Shown: positions 52,874 through 60,335 of the stretch, one piece after another | How positions within the stretch are numbered: the stretch's first letter is position 1 | Layout: the number at the start of each line of letters is the position of its first letter | NCBI RefSeq assembly: GCF_907163125.1 | Contig: NZ_OU015319.1 | Location: 1,240,001 to 1,304,000, forward strand | From: Cloacibacterium caeni | GTDB lineage: Bacteria > Bacteroidota > Bacteroidia > Flavobacteriales > Weeksellaceae | Direction: 5' to 3' | DNA length: 64,000 nucleotides | Translations under genes and position numbers: made by a program | Notes under the pieces: model-generated | What the model saw: the letters and a program-made list of their open reading frames with translations, nothing else | What the model was told of the DNA's origin: nothing | The model's database searches: none

Positions 52874-54325
52874 TTATTCAAAGATTTTATCTTTAATTTC
52901 TTTTAGATATTTCTTCAGTTCTTTGTCAATTTTAGAAACATCTCTGATGGTTTCACAAGCATACATTACTGTAGAATGGTCTTTTCCGCCCATTTCTTCG
53001 CCAATTTTGGTAAAAGTAGCATTGGTATATTCTTTCGCGAAATACATCGCTAATTGTCTAGGCAATGCAATTTCTCTTTTTCTGGTTTTAGACAGCAATT
53101 GCTCTCTCTGAATACCGAAATATTCGCAAACCACTTCTTGAATGTATGGAATATTGATGGTTTTCTTTTGATTTGCCGCAATCTTATTGATGGTTTCTTT
53201 TAATAAATCTAGACTTAAATCTGATTTAGAAATCATAGAATGCGCAATCACAGAATTAATCACTCCAATCAGTTCTCTCACGTTAGATTTTACTTCTCCA
53301 GCCAAGAAATCTACCATATCATCTTTTAAAACGATACCATCTCTGTGAAGTTTATCTACGATAATTTTCTTTCTCGTATCAAAATCTGGAGATTTTACTT
53401 CTGCACTCAATCCCCATTTAAAACGAGAAACAATTCTTTCTTGAATATCTTGAATATCCGCAGGAGCTTTATCAGAAGTTAAGATAATTTGTTTTCCGTT
53501 TTGATGTAAATGATCAAAAATGTGGAAGAACATATCCTGAGTTGCAGCTTTACCAGAAAGAAACTGAATATCATCGATTATTAGAACATCTACCATTTGG
53601 TAAAAATTACCAAAATCTGTTTTATTCTGAGCTTTGGCCGCAGAAACAAACTGCTGGATAAATTTTTCTGATGATAAATATAAAACAACTTTATCTGGAA
53701 GATTCTGTTTAATATCTAAACCAATTGCATGAGCTAAGTGCGTTTTTCCTACACCTACTCCACCATGAATAAATAATGGGTTGAAAGAAGTTGCGCCAGG
53801 TCTTTTTGCAATGGTTTTAGCAACTGTATATGCAAATTTATTGCTTTCCCCTTCCACAAAATTATCAAATGATAAATTTGGGTTAAGGTTAGCATCTATG
53901 TTTACCTTTTTAATTCCTGGAACTACAAAAGGATTCACTAAACTTTTAGAAACTGTGGTAGGAAGCACCTCTTGAACTTTCGGAGCTTGTACAGAAATCC
54001 CTTTATAATTTTGAGTAGCGGGTTTTTCTAATCCTTGTGGTTTATTTTCCATTACAGAATACCACAATTTAACTCCTTTTCCGATATTTTTTTTGAGAGC
54101 TGCAGAGAGTAGAGAAAGGTAATTTTCTTCTATATATTCTTTATAGAAGTCAGAAGGAACCAACAATGTAAGATTATGGTTAATTAATGACACAGGTTGT
54201 ACTCTGTCAAACAATAAGTCGAATGAGTGTTCTAGTTTTTTTACATCTTCATGCTCAGAAGCGCTCAAATTGTCTCTCATAAATTTAAGACAACGCTCCC
54301 AAATCAAGCCTAAGTTTTGATCCAT
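52874..54325 (-). CDS. dnaA: Chromosomal replication initiator DnaA
   Basis: AAA+ initiator of 483 residues that opens the origin. Domain I is residues about 1-95, the linker about 96-145, then the AAA+ domain with Walker A GGVGVGKTHLAHAIG (about 185-199) and Walker B VLIIDDIQFLSG (about 247). The C-terminal helix-turn-helix has the DnaA signature GGKDHSTVMYACETI (about 448-462). No cluster of TTATCCACA boxes is seen beside the gene, so the origin is probably elsewhere, as in other Bacteroidota. Confidence 0.97.
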   Translation of the reverse strand: MDQNLGLIWERCLKFMRDNLSASEHEDVKKLEHSFDLLFDRVQPVSLINHNLTLLVPSDFYKEYIEENYLSLLSAALKKNIGKGVKLWYSVMENKPQGLEKPATQNYKGISVQAPKVQEVLPTTVSKSLVNPFVVPGIKKVNIDANLNPNLSFDNFVEGESNKFAYTVAKTIAKRPGATSFNPLFIHGGVGVGKTHLAHAIGLDIKQNLPDKVVLYLSSEKFIQQFVSAAKAQNKTDFGNFYQMVDVLIIDDIQFLSGKAATQDMFFHIFDHLHQNGKQIILTSDKAPADIQDIQERIVSRFKWGLSAEVKSPDFDTRKKIIVDKLHRDGIVLKDDMVDFLAGEVKSNVRELIGVINSVIAHSMISKSDLSLDLLKETINKIAANQKKTINIPYIQEVVCEYFGIQREQLLSKTRKREIALPRQLAMYFAKEYTNATFTKIGEEMGGKDHSTVMYACETIRDVSKIDKELKKYLKEIKDKIFE

Positions 54326-54429
54326 TTTTTTCTCTGCTAAACAGTTTTGTCTGATTAATTTTATCGGGAAGACAAATATGAAAAATAATTTTTTCTTAAA
54401 AAAATTTTGGGGTATTGCTTTTTTAAAAA

Positions 54430-54437
54430 TATATTTG
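54430..54437 (+). promoter_or_regulatory. -7 promoter box of the thioesterase gene
   Basis: TATATTTG with TTG (54407-54409) 20 bp upstream; 22 nt before the ATG at 54460. Confidence 0.55.
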
Positions 54438-54459
54438 TATGTATTAAAGAAAAGTTAAA

Positions 54460-54870
54460 ATGATACACACAACTCACACATTACGAGTACGTTACGGAGA
54501 AACAGATCCTATGAAATATGTCTACTATGGCAACTATGCAGAATACCTAGAAGTTGCTAGAGTTGAGCTGTTTAGAAGCATTGGAATTTCATACGATGAA
54601 ATCGAAAAACGCGGGATTTGGCTGCCTGTTTCTGAGTATAAAATCAAGTATTTAAAACCTGCTTTTTATGACGAAATTTTAGAAATTCACACTTATGTAA
54701 GAAAAATTCCAGGAGTGAAAATAGAATTTGAATATGAAATTTATAATGATTCTAAACAAAAAATCACAGAAGCATCTACTACTCTTTTTTTCTTAGACGC
54801 TACAACCAACAAAGTGTCTAGATGTCCTGATTTCTTGATGGAACTCATCCAAAAAAATTGGAAGGAATAA
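54460..54870 (+). CDS. Acyl-CoA thioesterase, YbgC/4HBT hotdog fold
   Basis: Cytoplasmic hotdog-fold thioesterase of 136 residues. The active-site segment YGETDPMKYVYYGNYAEYLEVARVE holds the catalytic Asp (residue 16 in GETDPMKYVYYGNY) and the following Tyr/Asn pattern of the 4-hydroxybenzoyl-CoA thioesterase family. It hydrolyses acyl-CoA thioesters; the natural substrate is not known. Divergent from dnaA and alone on its strand. A palindrome with a T-run at 55005 could end its transcript. Confidence 0.92.
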   Translation: MIHTTHTLRVRYGETDPMKYVYYGNYAEYLEVARVELFRSIGISYDEIEKRGIWLPVSEYKIKYLKPAFYDEILEIHTYVRKIPGVKIEFEYEIYNDSKQKITEASTTLFFLDATTNKVSRCPDFLMELIQKNWKE

Positions 54871-55004
54871 GTAAAAAGAACAAAAATAAAAAAGTGAGAT
54901 GACAAAAATCATCCAAAAAAATCAAAAATAAAATTCACCAAAAATGATGACTAAAATTTGATTTAGATGAATTAATTTTTTGTTTAAATTAATCTCATAA
55001 CATT

Positions 55005-55027
55005 GCGTTCCTACGGAACGCTTTTTT
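55005..55027 (+). terminator. Palindrome GCGTTCC/GGAACGC with T-run downstream of the thioesterase gene
   Basis: Perfect 7-bp stem around TAC, followed by CTTTTTT. It is 135 bp after the thioesterase stop and belongs to the TTCCTAYGGAA palindrome family, so it may be a mobile hairpin that also terminates transcription. Confidence 0.55.
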
Positions 55028-55055
55028 ATTAATTAGCAAATTCTACACACATTAC

Positions 55056-55068
55056 ATTCCTACGGAAT
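55056..55068. repeat. Palindrome ATTCC/GGAAT of the TTCCTAYGGAA family
   Basis: ATTCCTACGGAAT, a second family member 35 bp after the one at 55005; a third is at 29547-29559. Confidence 0.6.
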
Positions 55069-55108
55069 AAATAATTTTAAAAATCTACAAATCTATCCAT
55101 TAAAAAAA

Positions 55109-55172
55109 CACTCGTTTCCTCTCCCATTCTACAACTCTCCAACTCTACAACTCACTCCCACTCTCCAATTCA
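55109..55172. repeat. Word repeat (CAACTCT/CCACTCTC) running into the pepE stop codon
   Basis: Repeated words CTACAACTCTCCAACTCTAC and CACTCCCACTCTCC cross the pepE stop codon at 55145. In the sense of pepE they encode the last residues ELESGSEL. Confidence 0.6.
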
Positions 55173-55837
55173 TATGGTTCTTTTCCTTTTTCAAAAATTC
55201 TAGTCAGTTGTGTTCCTTCTGTTGTAATTTTATCACCAAGAACTCTAATCCAGTTTCCTTCTCTTAAACCTACTACTTTTACCTCATTTTGGGTAAGGAA
55301 TTCTTTAATTCTGGTTTCTCTGGTTTCTCCATTATGTTTCAAATTTGGATTTGGGTCTAAATAATGCGGATTGATATTAAACGGAACCAATCCCATACAA
55401 TCAAAACTTGGCGGATATACAATTGGCATATCGTTCGTAGTTTTCATGTTAAGGCCTGCGATATTGCTTCCTGCAGAAGTTCCTAAATACGGATTTCCAG
55501 ATTTTACATTTTCTGCTAAAACAGACATTAGATTTTCTTCGTGTAAGGTTTTCACGAGGAGAAAAGTATTTCCACCGCCAGTAAAAAAGCCTTTTGCTTC
55601 GTTTACCGCTGCAATTTTATCCTCGAATTCATGTAATCCTTTTACTTTTATATTGATTTGTTCAAAAAAATCTCTTGCAATTTGCGTGTATTCTTCATGT
55701 GAAATTCCGCTTGGTCTTGCAAAAGGAATAAAGATAATTTCGACTATTCCGCTGAATAATTCGGCAATTTCTTCTTTGATATATTCTAAATATTTCCCAC
55801 CAAAAAGTGAAGAGGTAGAAGCTAATAAAACGTTCAT
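55145..55837 (-). CDS. pepE: Dipeptidase E (peptidase S51, alpha-aspartyl dipeptidase)
   Basis: Cytoplasmic serine peptidase of 230 residues that splits Asp-Xaa dipeptides. The nucleophile Ser is in YLGTSAGSNIAGL (about 120-132) and GFFTGGGNTFLL (about 83-94) is the conserved glycine-rich turn; NINPHYLDPNP near residue 156 holds the catalytic His. The C-terminal tail is encoded by word-repeat DNA. The leader also has word repeats (ACGACTTTACAACTTCAC). Confidence 0.93.
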   Translation of the reverse strand: MNVLLASTSSLFGGKYLEYIKEEIAELFSGIVEIIFIPFARPSGISHEEYTQIARDFFEQINIKVKGLHEFEDKIAAVNEAKGFFTGGGNTFLLVKTLHEENLMSVLAENVKSGNPYLGTSAGSNIAGLNMKTTNDMPIVYPPSFDCMGLVPFNINPHYLDPNPNLKHNGETRETRIKEFLTQNEVKVVGLREGNWIRVLGDKITTEGTQLTRIFEKGKEPYELESGSEL

Positions 55838-56097
55838 TTTTTGTGAAGTTGTAAAGTCGTTAATTTGTAAAGTAGTTATAAAAATGCAAAAATATAATAT
55901 TTTACTGAAAATATCCTTTCAAAAAAGGTAAATTGCTCTCCACGCTGAGTCAAGTTAATAATCTTAATTTTACACCAATTCACAATTAAACGATTTCACG
56001 ATTTTACAGATTAACGACTTCACGACTTTACAATTTCACTCCGTTTCGCTTTTTACTTGGCTCTTAAATCCTTATCTTTGCAAAAAATAATTTTAAC
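55838..56097. repeat. Divergent spacer with inverted arrays of TTTACA/CGACTT words
   Basis: The words GTTGTAAAGTCGTTAATTTG (55848-55867) and, in reverse orientation at 55977-56040, ACGATTTCACGATTTTACAG and AACGACTTCACGACTTTACA are related. They sit in the leaders of pepE and the transaldolase gene. No gene is seen. Confidence 0.55.
56073..56080 (+). promoter_or_regulatory. -7 promoter box of the transaldolase gene
   Basis: TATCTTTG, 17 nt before the ATG at 56098. Confidence 0.6.
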
Positions 56098-56751
56098 ATG
56101 AAATTTTTTATTGATACAGCTAATCTAGACCAAATTAGAGAGGCACAAGATTTAGGAATTCTAGACGGTGTTACGACCAATCCAAGTTTAATGGCGAAAG
56201 AAGGCATTTCTGGAGCTGAAGCGATTAAAAATCATTACAAAACGATTTGCGAAATCGTAGATGGTGATATTTCTGCGGAAGTTCTAAGTACTACTTACGA
56301 AGAAATGATTAAAGAAGGAGAAGAATTGGCTGCAATTCACCCAAACATCGTGGTAAAAATTCCTATGATTAAAGACGGAATTAAAGCATTAAAATATTTT
56401 ACAGATAAAGGAATTAAAACCAACTGTACTTTAATTTTTTCTGCTGGACAAGCGCTTCTTGCTGCAAAAGCTGGTGCTACTTACGTTTCTCCTTTCTTAG
56501 GAAGATTAGATGATGTTTCTACAGACGGATTAGCATTAATAGAAGAAATTAGAATTATTTTTGATAACTACGATTACAAAACTGAAATTCTAGCAGCTTC
56601 TATCCGTCATTCTATGCACATTATCAACTGTGCTAAGATTGGTGCAGATGTAGTAACTACACCTCTTGCTCCGATTTTATCTTTACTAAAACACCCTTTA
56701 ACTGATAATGGTTTAGCTCAATTTATTGCAGACTCTAAAAAGATGATGTAA
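56098..56751 (+). CDS. fsa: Transaldolase-like fructose-6-phosphate aldolase (FSA/TalC type)
   Basis: Cytoplasmic class I aldolase of 217 residues, the short TalC/FSA subtype. The start [14 protein letters not shown] and [13 protein letters not shown] (about 25-37) are diagnostic. The Schiff-base lysine is in NIVVKIPM (about 86), and [11 protein letters not shown] (about 130-140) is conserved. In many Bacteroidota this short form is annotated as transaldolase of the pentose phosphate pathway; sequence alone does not separate the two activities. Confidence 0.93.
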   Translation: MKFFIDTANLDQIREAQDLGILDGVTTNPSLMAKEGISGAEAIKNHYKTICEIVDGDISAEVLSTTYEEMIKEGEELAAIHPNIVVKIPMIKDGIKALKYFTDKGIKTNCTLIFSAGQALLAAKAGATYVSPFLGRLDDVSTDGLALIEEIRIIFDNYDYKTEILAASIRHSMHIINCAKIGADVVTTPLAPILSLLKHPLTDNGLAQFIADSKKMM

Positions 56752-56800
56752 TAAAGATGCTGGATGCTGGATGTTAGATGTTGGAAGATGGATGATAAAA
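56752..56800. repeat. Word repeat (GATGCTGGATGTTAGATG) after the transaldolase stop
   Basis: Imperfect GATG(C)TGGATG words start directly at the stop codon and continue for about 45 bp. Confidence 0.6.
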
Positions 56801-56860
56801 AATTCAAAATTTACTTCCTTTAGGATTGAGGCTAATAAATTTTGAGTTTTCTACAAATAA

Positions 56861-56893
56861 AAATCCTGAAAATTTAGATTTTCAGGATTTTTT
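56861..56893. terminator. Bidirectional terminator between transaldolase and GLPGLI genes
   Basis: Perfect 13-bp stem AAATCCTGAAAAT/ATTTTCAGGATTT with a 4-nt loop, a T-run after it and A-rich DNA before it, between convergent genes. Confidence 0.88.
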
Positions 56894-56898
56894 ATTTT

Positions 56899-57759
56899 TT
56901 ATTGAAGCAAGTCTAACTCTAAAAGATTATTGTCTCGCTTATTATTTTCTTTGACTTGTTGTTCCCTTCTTTTAATCATTTCCGATGCAGAAATTTCGTT
57001 TCCGCTTTGGTCTCTAAACTGAAGAACGGCTACATTTGCCATCGCCATTTTCATAGATTTTGCTGGATCATTTCGGTCTTCTAGAAATATTTTTTTGTAC
57101 TGTTCTTGATTAACTTCTATATATTTATCATTGCCAACAAATTCAGAAACTTTTTGAATTTCCTCCTTATATTTCCCTACTGCTTTTAGCTCAAAAACGT
57201 GAGATTGAGTAGCATCTTCCAGCTTCACAATCAATCCTGGTAATCCTCTAAATTTATATGGTCCGTCTTGAAAAGGCAATTCCTCGGTGAACCAAGCCGT
57301 CCATTTTCTTCCTGCAAATTCTGTAACCGCTTTTTGAGCCTCGAACTCTCCTATTTTTTGTTTTTCTGGAAGAATTTTCCATTGAATTTTTCTTTTGTCC
57401 CAAACTTTATAAGCATCCATTCCGCTTCTGGTTAATGAATACGTTTCGAAAGAAGGATAATTCTTATGAATTTTATAGCGTACACTTCCTTTTCTCATAG
57501 ACATGGCTTTCATATCTACATTCATGCTTCCCGTTGCTTTTATTTGCTTCTCAAAAGCAGCCGTCATGATAGAATCCGAAACATAAACTTCTCTACTGTA
57601 AAACTTAGAGCCTTTCTCCGAAATATCAAGATACATAAGTTCTGATTTCACATCCGCATTGTTGGTAGAATCCGTCACAAATTTATAATCATAGATAAAT
57701 CTATTCTGCGCCGAAAAGAATGCTGAAATCAATAAAAAAGTAAAAAGTAATTTTTTCAT
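56899..57759 (-). CDS. GLPGLI family exported protein
   Basis: Exported protein of 286 residues with a signal peptide ending FLLISAFFSAQN (about 18). The family motif appears as FRGLPGLIVKLEDA (about 166-179), after the usual FAGRKWTAWFTEELPFQDGP. The family is restricted to Bacteroidota and its function is unknown; members often sit near TonB receptors or peptidases. It follows the blaI-M56 pair, with a terminator hairpin in between, so it may be transcribed in part by read-through. Confidence 0.93.
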   Translation of the reverse strand: MKKLLFTFLLISAFFSAQNRFIYDYKFVTDSTNNADVKSELMYLDISEKGSKFYSREVYVSDSIMTAAFEKQIKATGSMNVDMKAMSMRKGSVRYKIHKNYPSFETYSLTRSGMDAYKVWDKRKIQWKILPEKQKIGEFEAQKAVTEFAGRKWTAWFTEELPFQDGPYKFRGLPGLIVKLEDATQSHVFELKAVGKYKEEIQKVSEFVGNDKYIEVNQEQYKKIFLEDRNDPAKSMKMAMANVAVLQFRDQSGNEISASEMIKRREQQVKENNKRDNNLLELDLLQ

Positions 57760-57769
57760 AGGTGTATTA

Positions 57770-57810
57770 ATTTAAAAAATCCTTCAAGATTTTTAAACTT
57801 GAAGGATTTT
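57770..57810 (-). terminator. Terminator of the M56 peptidase gene
   Basis: Perfect 13-bp stem AAAATCCTTCAAG/CTTGAAGGATTTT with a 9-nt loop and a T-run on the minus strand, 9 nt after the M56 stop. Confidence 0.88.
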
Positions 57811-57818
57811 AAGTTTTT

Positions 57819-59711
57819 TTATTTGGTTTGGATTCTTATTTCGCCTTCTTCTTTGCCATTATTCACGTTTTTATTTACGTTTACCGTAGCAATATCATTA
57901 GGGTTTAATTTATCCATTTCTTCTTTGGTAGAAAGTTTACCATTGATATAATATTTAATCGATTTATCCGAGATAACTTTCATTGATTTCAATCCTTCAA
58001 CTTCACTATTTTTAGTGGCTAAATTATACTTTATTTTATCTGCGGAAACACTTACTACTCCATCTTTTGGGACATTAGCATCTACAGTAATTATCCAAGG
58101 ATTATTTTGAGTATATTTTCTAGAAATTTCTGCCTGTTGTTTGGCAATTTCAGCTTGTTTTCTAGCCAGTTCTGCTTGTTTTTGTGCTAAATCTCTTCTT
58201 TCTTTTGAAAGTTTTTCTAGTTTTTTCTGTTCTGCTTTAGAAAGTTTAGATTTATCAGTCCAGTTGAAATTCTCAATATTCATCGGTGGAAATGACTGAA
58301 CTTTTCCATCATTTTTTTTATGAAATTCAACTTTTTTTATTTTTACTATTCCATTATTAAATTCTTTAGAATTGAGCTTTTTCTCTAATTCTTTTATTGA
58401 AGAAAAATTATTACTAGTATTATCAACAAAAATTTTATATTTTAAACCATTATCTAATTCTTTATTAAATTCTAAATTATTTAGTTTAAATCCTTCAATT
58501 TGATCTAAACCGTTTTTCATTTCCATCAAAAAAGATATTTCATCTTTATATCCATCAGAATTAGCAATTCTATCAATTTCGTTTCCAAGATTTTCTAATT
58601 CTTTGGCTTTCAATTCATAATCATAACTATCTGCACCTTTTTCTTTTGCAATTTTCTGTAACTCTTCAGATTTTTTACGAGTTTGTTCGCTAAGTGTAGC
58701 TATTTTTTCGTTCTCTTTTTTAATTTTTTCAGAAGCTTTATTAATTTTCGCTTGTTGAGCTTCTAACAGTTTTTGCACATCTTTTTCTTTAACGGTATCT
58801 TTTTTAAGTTCCTGAACCGCAATTTCTATGGCTTTATTTTGCTTTTTGATTTCTATATTTTTAGCATTAACCAATAGCGCAAAGGAAACCCCGAAAAGAA
58901 TTGGCAAAGCCAAAATTCTACGCGCATAACTGTATTTTGTATTTTTCTGTGTAAGCATTTTTAGTCGTTTTTTAAGGTTTGATGATAAAAACGGACTGGT
59001 TGCAGGCAATACATTTCCGGAGAAATTACTCGCCAAAAGCATCTGCGCAAATGCTCTAGTGTCCGCGTTTTTCACAGCTTTTTTGTCTGCCAAATATTCA
59101 TGAATAAGGGTGATTTCTTTTTTGATGAAGTAAAAAATTGGATTAAACCAAAACAGAGATTGAATAATTTGGACAAACAGTTTATCAAAACTGTGTTTTT
59201 GTTCTATGTGTACCATTTCGTGTTTCAGGATTTGTTTTCCTAAATCTGAGTTGATCAGAATCGATTTTTTCCAAAACAAATTTCTAAAAAACGAAAACGG
59301 AGCATCATGCAAATTGGTGTTATAAAAGGTAATTCCTTCTATGCTTTCCTTCGGAAATTCTTTTTTGAGTTGATGAATTTTCACCAATCCTAAAGTTAAT
59401 TTAGCCAAAAGAAAAAAGGAAACTATTCCTAAAATCAAAGCTCCAAAATTCCAAAAATTGAAAGAATTTCCAACTTCTTGAGAAGAATTTTGGTTGAATT
59501 GATTCAGCAATAATAAAATTCTACTATCAGTTTCTATAGTAAAATATTCTACTTTTAAAAGCGGCAACAAAAGACTTAAAACCATCGTTCCCAGAAGGTA
59601 AAATCTGTTATAATGGTGAAAAGTTTTGTCGCGAAGAAACAAAAGATAATACGCCGACATCACTGCCGAAACTAAAATCATCTTTCCGAAATACAGGAAT
59701 ATTGTTTCCAT
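57819..59711 (-). CDS. BlaR1-like M56 family membrane metallopeptidase
   Basis: Inner-membrane sensor-type protease of 630 residues. Helices lie at about 8-28, 35-53, 88-112 and 266-284. The zinc site is H164-E-M-V-H168 with Glu205 in LIHEYLADKKA. After the last helix comes a long charged coiled coil (about 290-385, and KKLEKLSKERRDLAQKQAEL about 495-545 with repeated QAELARKQAEIA heptads), then a periplasmic C-terminal tail. In BlaR1 systems the protease inactivates the BlaI repressor after sensing a signal. No penicillin-binding domain is recognised, so the signal is unknown. Confidence 0.9.
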   Translation of the reverse strand: METIFLYFGKMILVSAVMSAYYLLFLRDKTFHHYNRFYLLGTMVLSLLLPLLKVEYFTIETDSRILLLLNQFNQNSSQEVGNSFNFWNFGALILGIVSFFLLAKLTLGLVKIHQLKKEFPKESIEGITFYNTNLHDAPFSFFRNLFWKKSILINSDLGKQILKHEMVHIEQKHSFDKLFVQIIQSLFWFNPIFYFIKKEITLIHEYLADKKAVKNADTRAFAQMLLASNFSGNVLPATSPFLSSNLKKRLKMLTQKNTKYSYARRILALPILFGVSFALLVNAKNIEIKKQNKAIEIAVQELKKDTVKEKDVQKLLEAQQAKINKASEKIKKENEKIATLSEQTRKKSEELQKIAKEKGADSYDYELKAKELENLGNEIDRIANSDGYKDEISFLMEMKNGLDQIEGFKLNNLEFNKELDNGLKYKIFVDNTSNNFSSIKELEKKLNSKEFNNGIVKIKKVEFHKKNDGKVQSFPPMNIENFNWTDKSKLSKAEQKKLEKLSKERRDLAQKQAELARKQAEIAKQQAEISRKYTQNNPWIITVDANVPKDGVVSVSADKIKYNLATKNSEVEGLKSMKVISDKSIKYYINGKLSTKEEMDKLNPNDIATVNVNKNVNNGKEEGEIRIQTK

Positions 59712-59719
59712 AATTTATT

Positions 59720-59790
59720 TTGTTTGAAATGGTTTGAATTGGTTTGAAATGGTTTGAAAGTCATCTTCCGACTTCCGTCTTCTGACTTCA
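59720..59790. repeat. Word repeats in the M56 leader (TTTGAAATGG and GACTTCCGTCTTCTGACTTC)
   Basis: Three to four copies of GGTTTGAAAT lie just before the M56 ATG. Next to them, CTTCCGACTTCCGTCTTCTG is the reverse complement of the words after metG at 47356-47378. Confidence 0.65.
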
Positions 59791-59796
59791 TACTTC

Positions 59797-60162
59797 CTAC
59801 TTTTTCAGTTCTTTTAGAAGCATCTCTAAATCTTCTACACTCATCTCATTTTTTTCTACCAAAAATGAAACAGCGTTTCTGTAAGAACCTTCAAAATAGT
59901 TCTTCACCAAACTTTTTATGGATTTTCCGCTGTAGGTTTCTTTAGAAATAAGCGGGAAATATTCGTGTTGTCTTCCGTGAACATTATGCCCTACAAACTC
60001 TTTTTCCATCAAAATTTTTAAAATGGTAGAAACAGTATTGGTATGAGGTTTCGGTTCTGGAAAAAGCTCTAATATATCTTTTAAGAAACCTTTTTCTAGC
60101 TCCCAAAGATATTGCATTACTTGTTCTTCTGCTTTTGTAAGTGTTTTTGCTGTCATAATCAT
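59797..60162 (-). CDS. BlaI/MecI-family transcriptional repressor
   Basis: Winged-helix repressor of 121 residues (119 from the alternative ATG at 60156). TKAEEQVMQYLWELEKGFLK at residues about 9-28 and NTVSTILKILMEKEFV (about 41-56, recognition helix) are typical, followed by a C-terminal dimerisation helix pair. It lies 85 bp upstream of the M56 protease gene, the classic blaI-blaR1 pairing. Two copies of a dyad surround its promoter, suggesting autoregulation. Confidence 0.93.
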   Translation of the reverse strand: MIMTAKTLTKAEEQVMQYLWELEKGFLKDILELFPEPKPHTNTVSTILKILMEKEFVGHNVHGRQHEYFPLISKETYSGKSIKSLVKNYFEGSYRNAVSFLVEKNEMSVEDLEMLLKELKK

Positions 60163-60227
60163 TACATCATTATTGATAAAAAGAAATTTACTATTTCTAA
60201 AATCAAATTTAACAAAAAAGAAATCAT

Positions 60228-60288
60228 AACTAATTATTTAGTGATACAAATTTAGAAAAGATTTTCTTTTATCACTAAAAAATTAGTT
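60228..60288 (-). promoter_or_regulatory. blaI promoter with paired operator dyads
   Basis: Two sites, ACTAA-TTAT-TTAGT (60229-60242) and ACTAA-AAAA-TTAGT (60274-60287), centred 45 bp apart. They also form a larger inverted repeat with 19-nt arms, one mismatch (AACTAATTATTTAGTGATA at 60228-60246). The -7 box TAAATTTG (60247-60254, minus) lies between them; one site covers the likely start of transcription and the other the -33 region. The layout is that expected for BlaI repression. Confidence 0.7.
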
Positions 60289-60335
60289 AAAATATTGTTA
60301 AATTTTTACAACAGACTGAAATACAATAGAATAAA

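Noticed and set aside
53781-53975. Plus-strand ORF within dnaA
   Set aside because: Lies opposite the Walker A region of DnaA and has no start signal; a shadow frame.
54326-54459. Replication origin next to dnaA
   Set aside because: No cluster of TTATCCACA-like DnaA boxes or AT-unwinding pattern can be found beside dnaA; in Bacteroidota the origin is often elsewhere.
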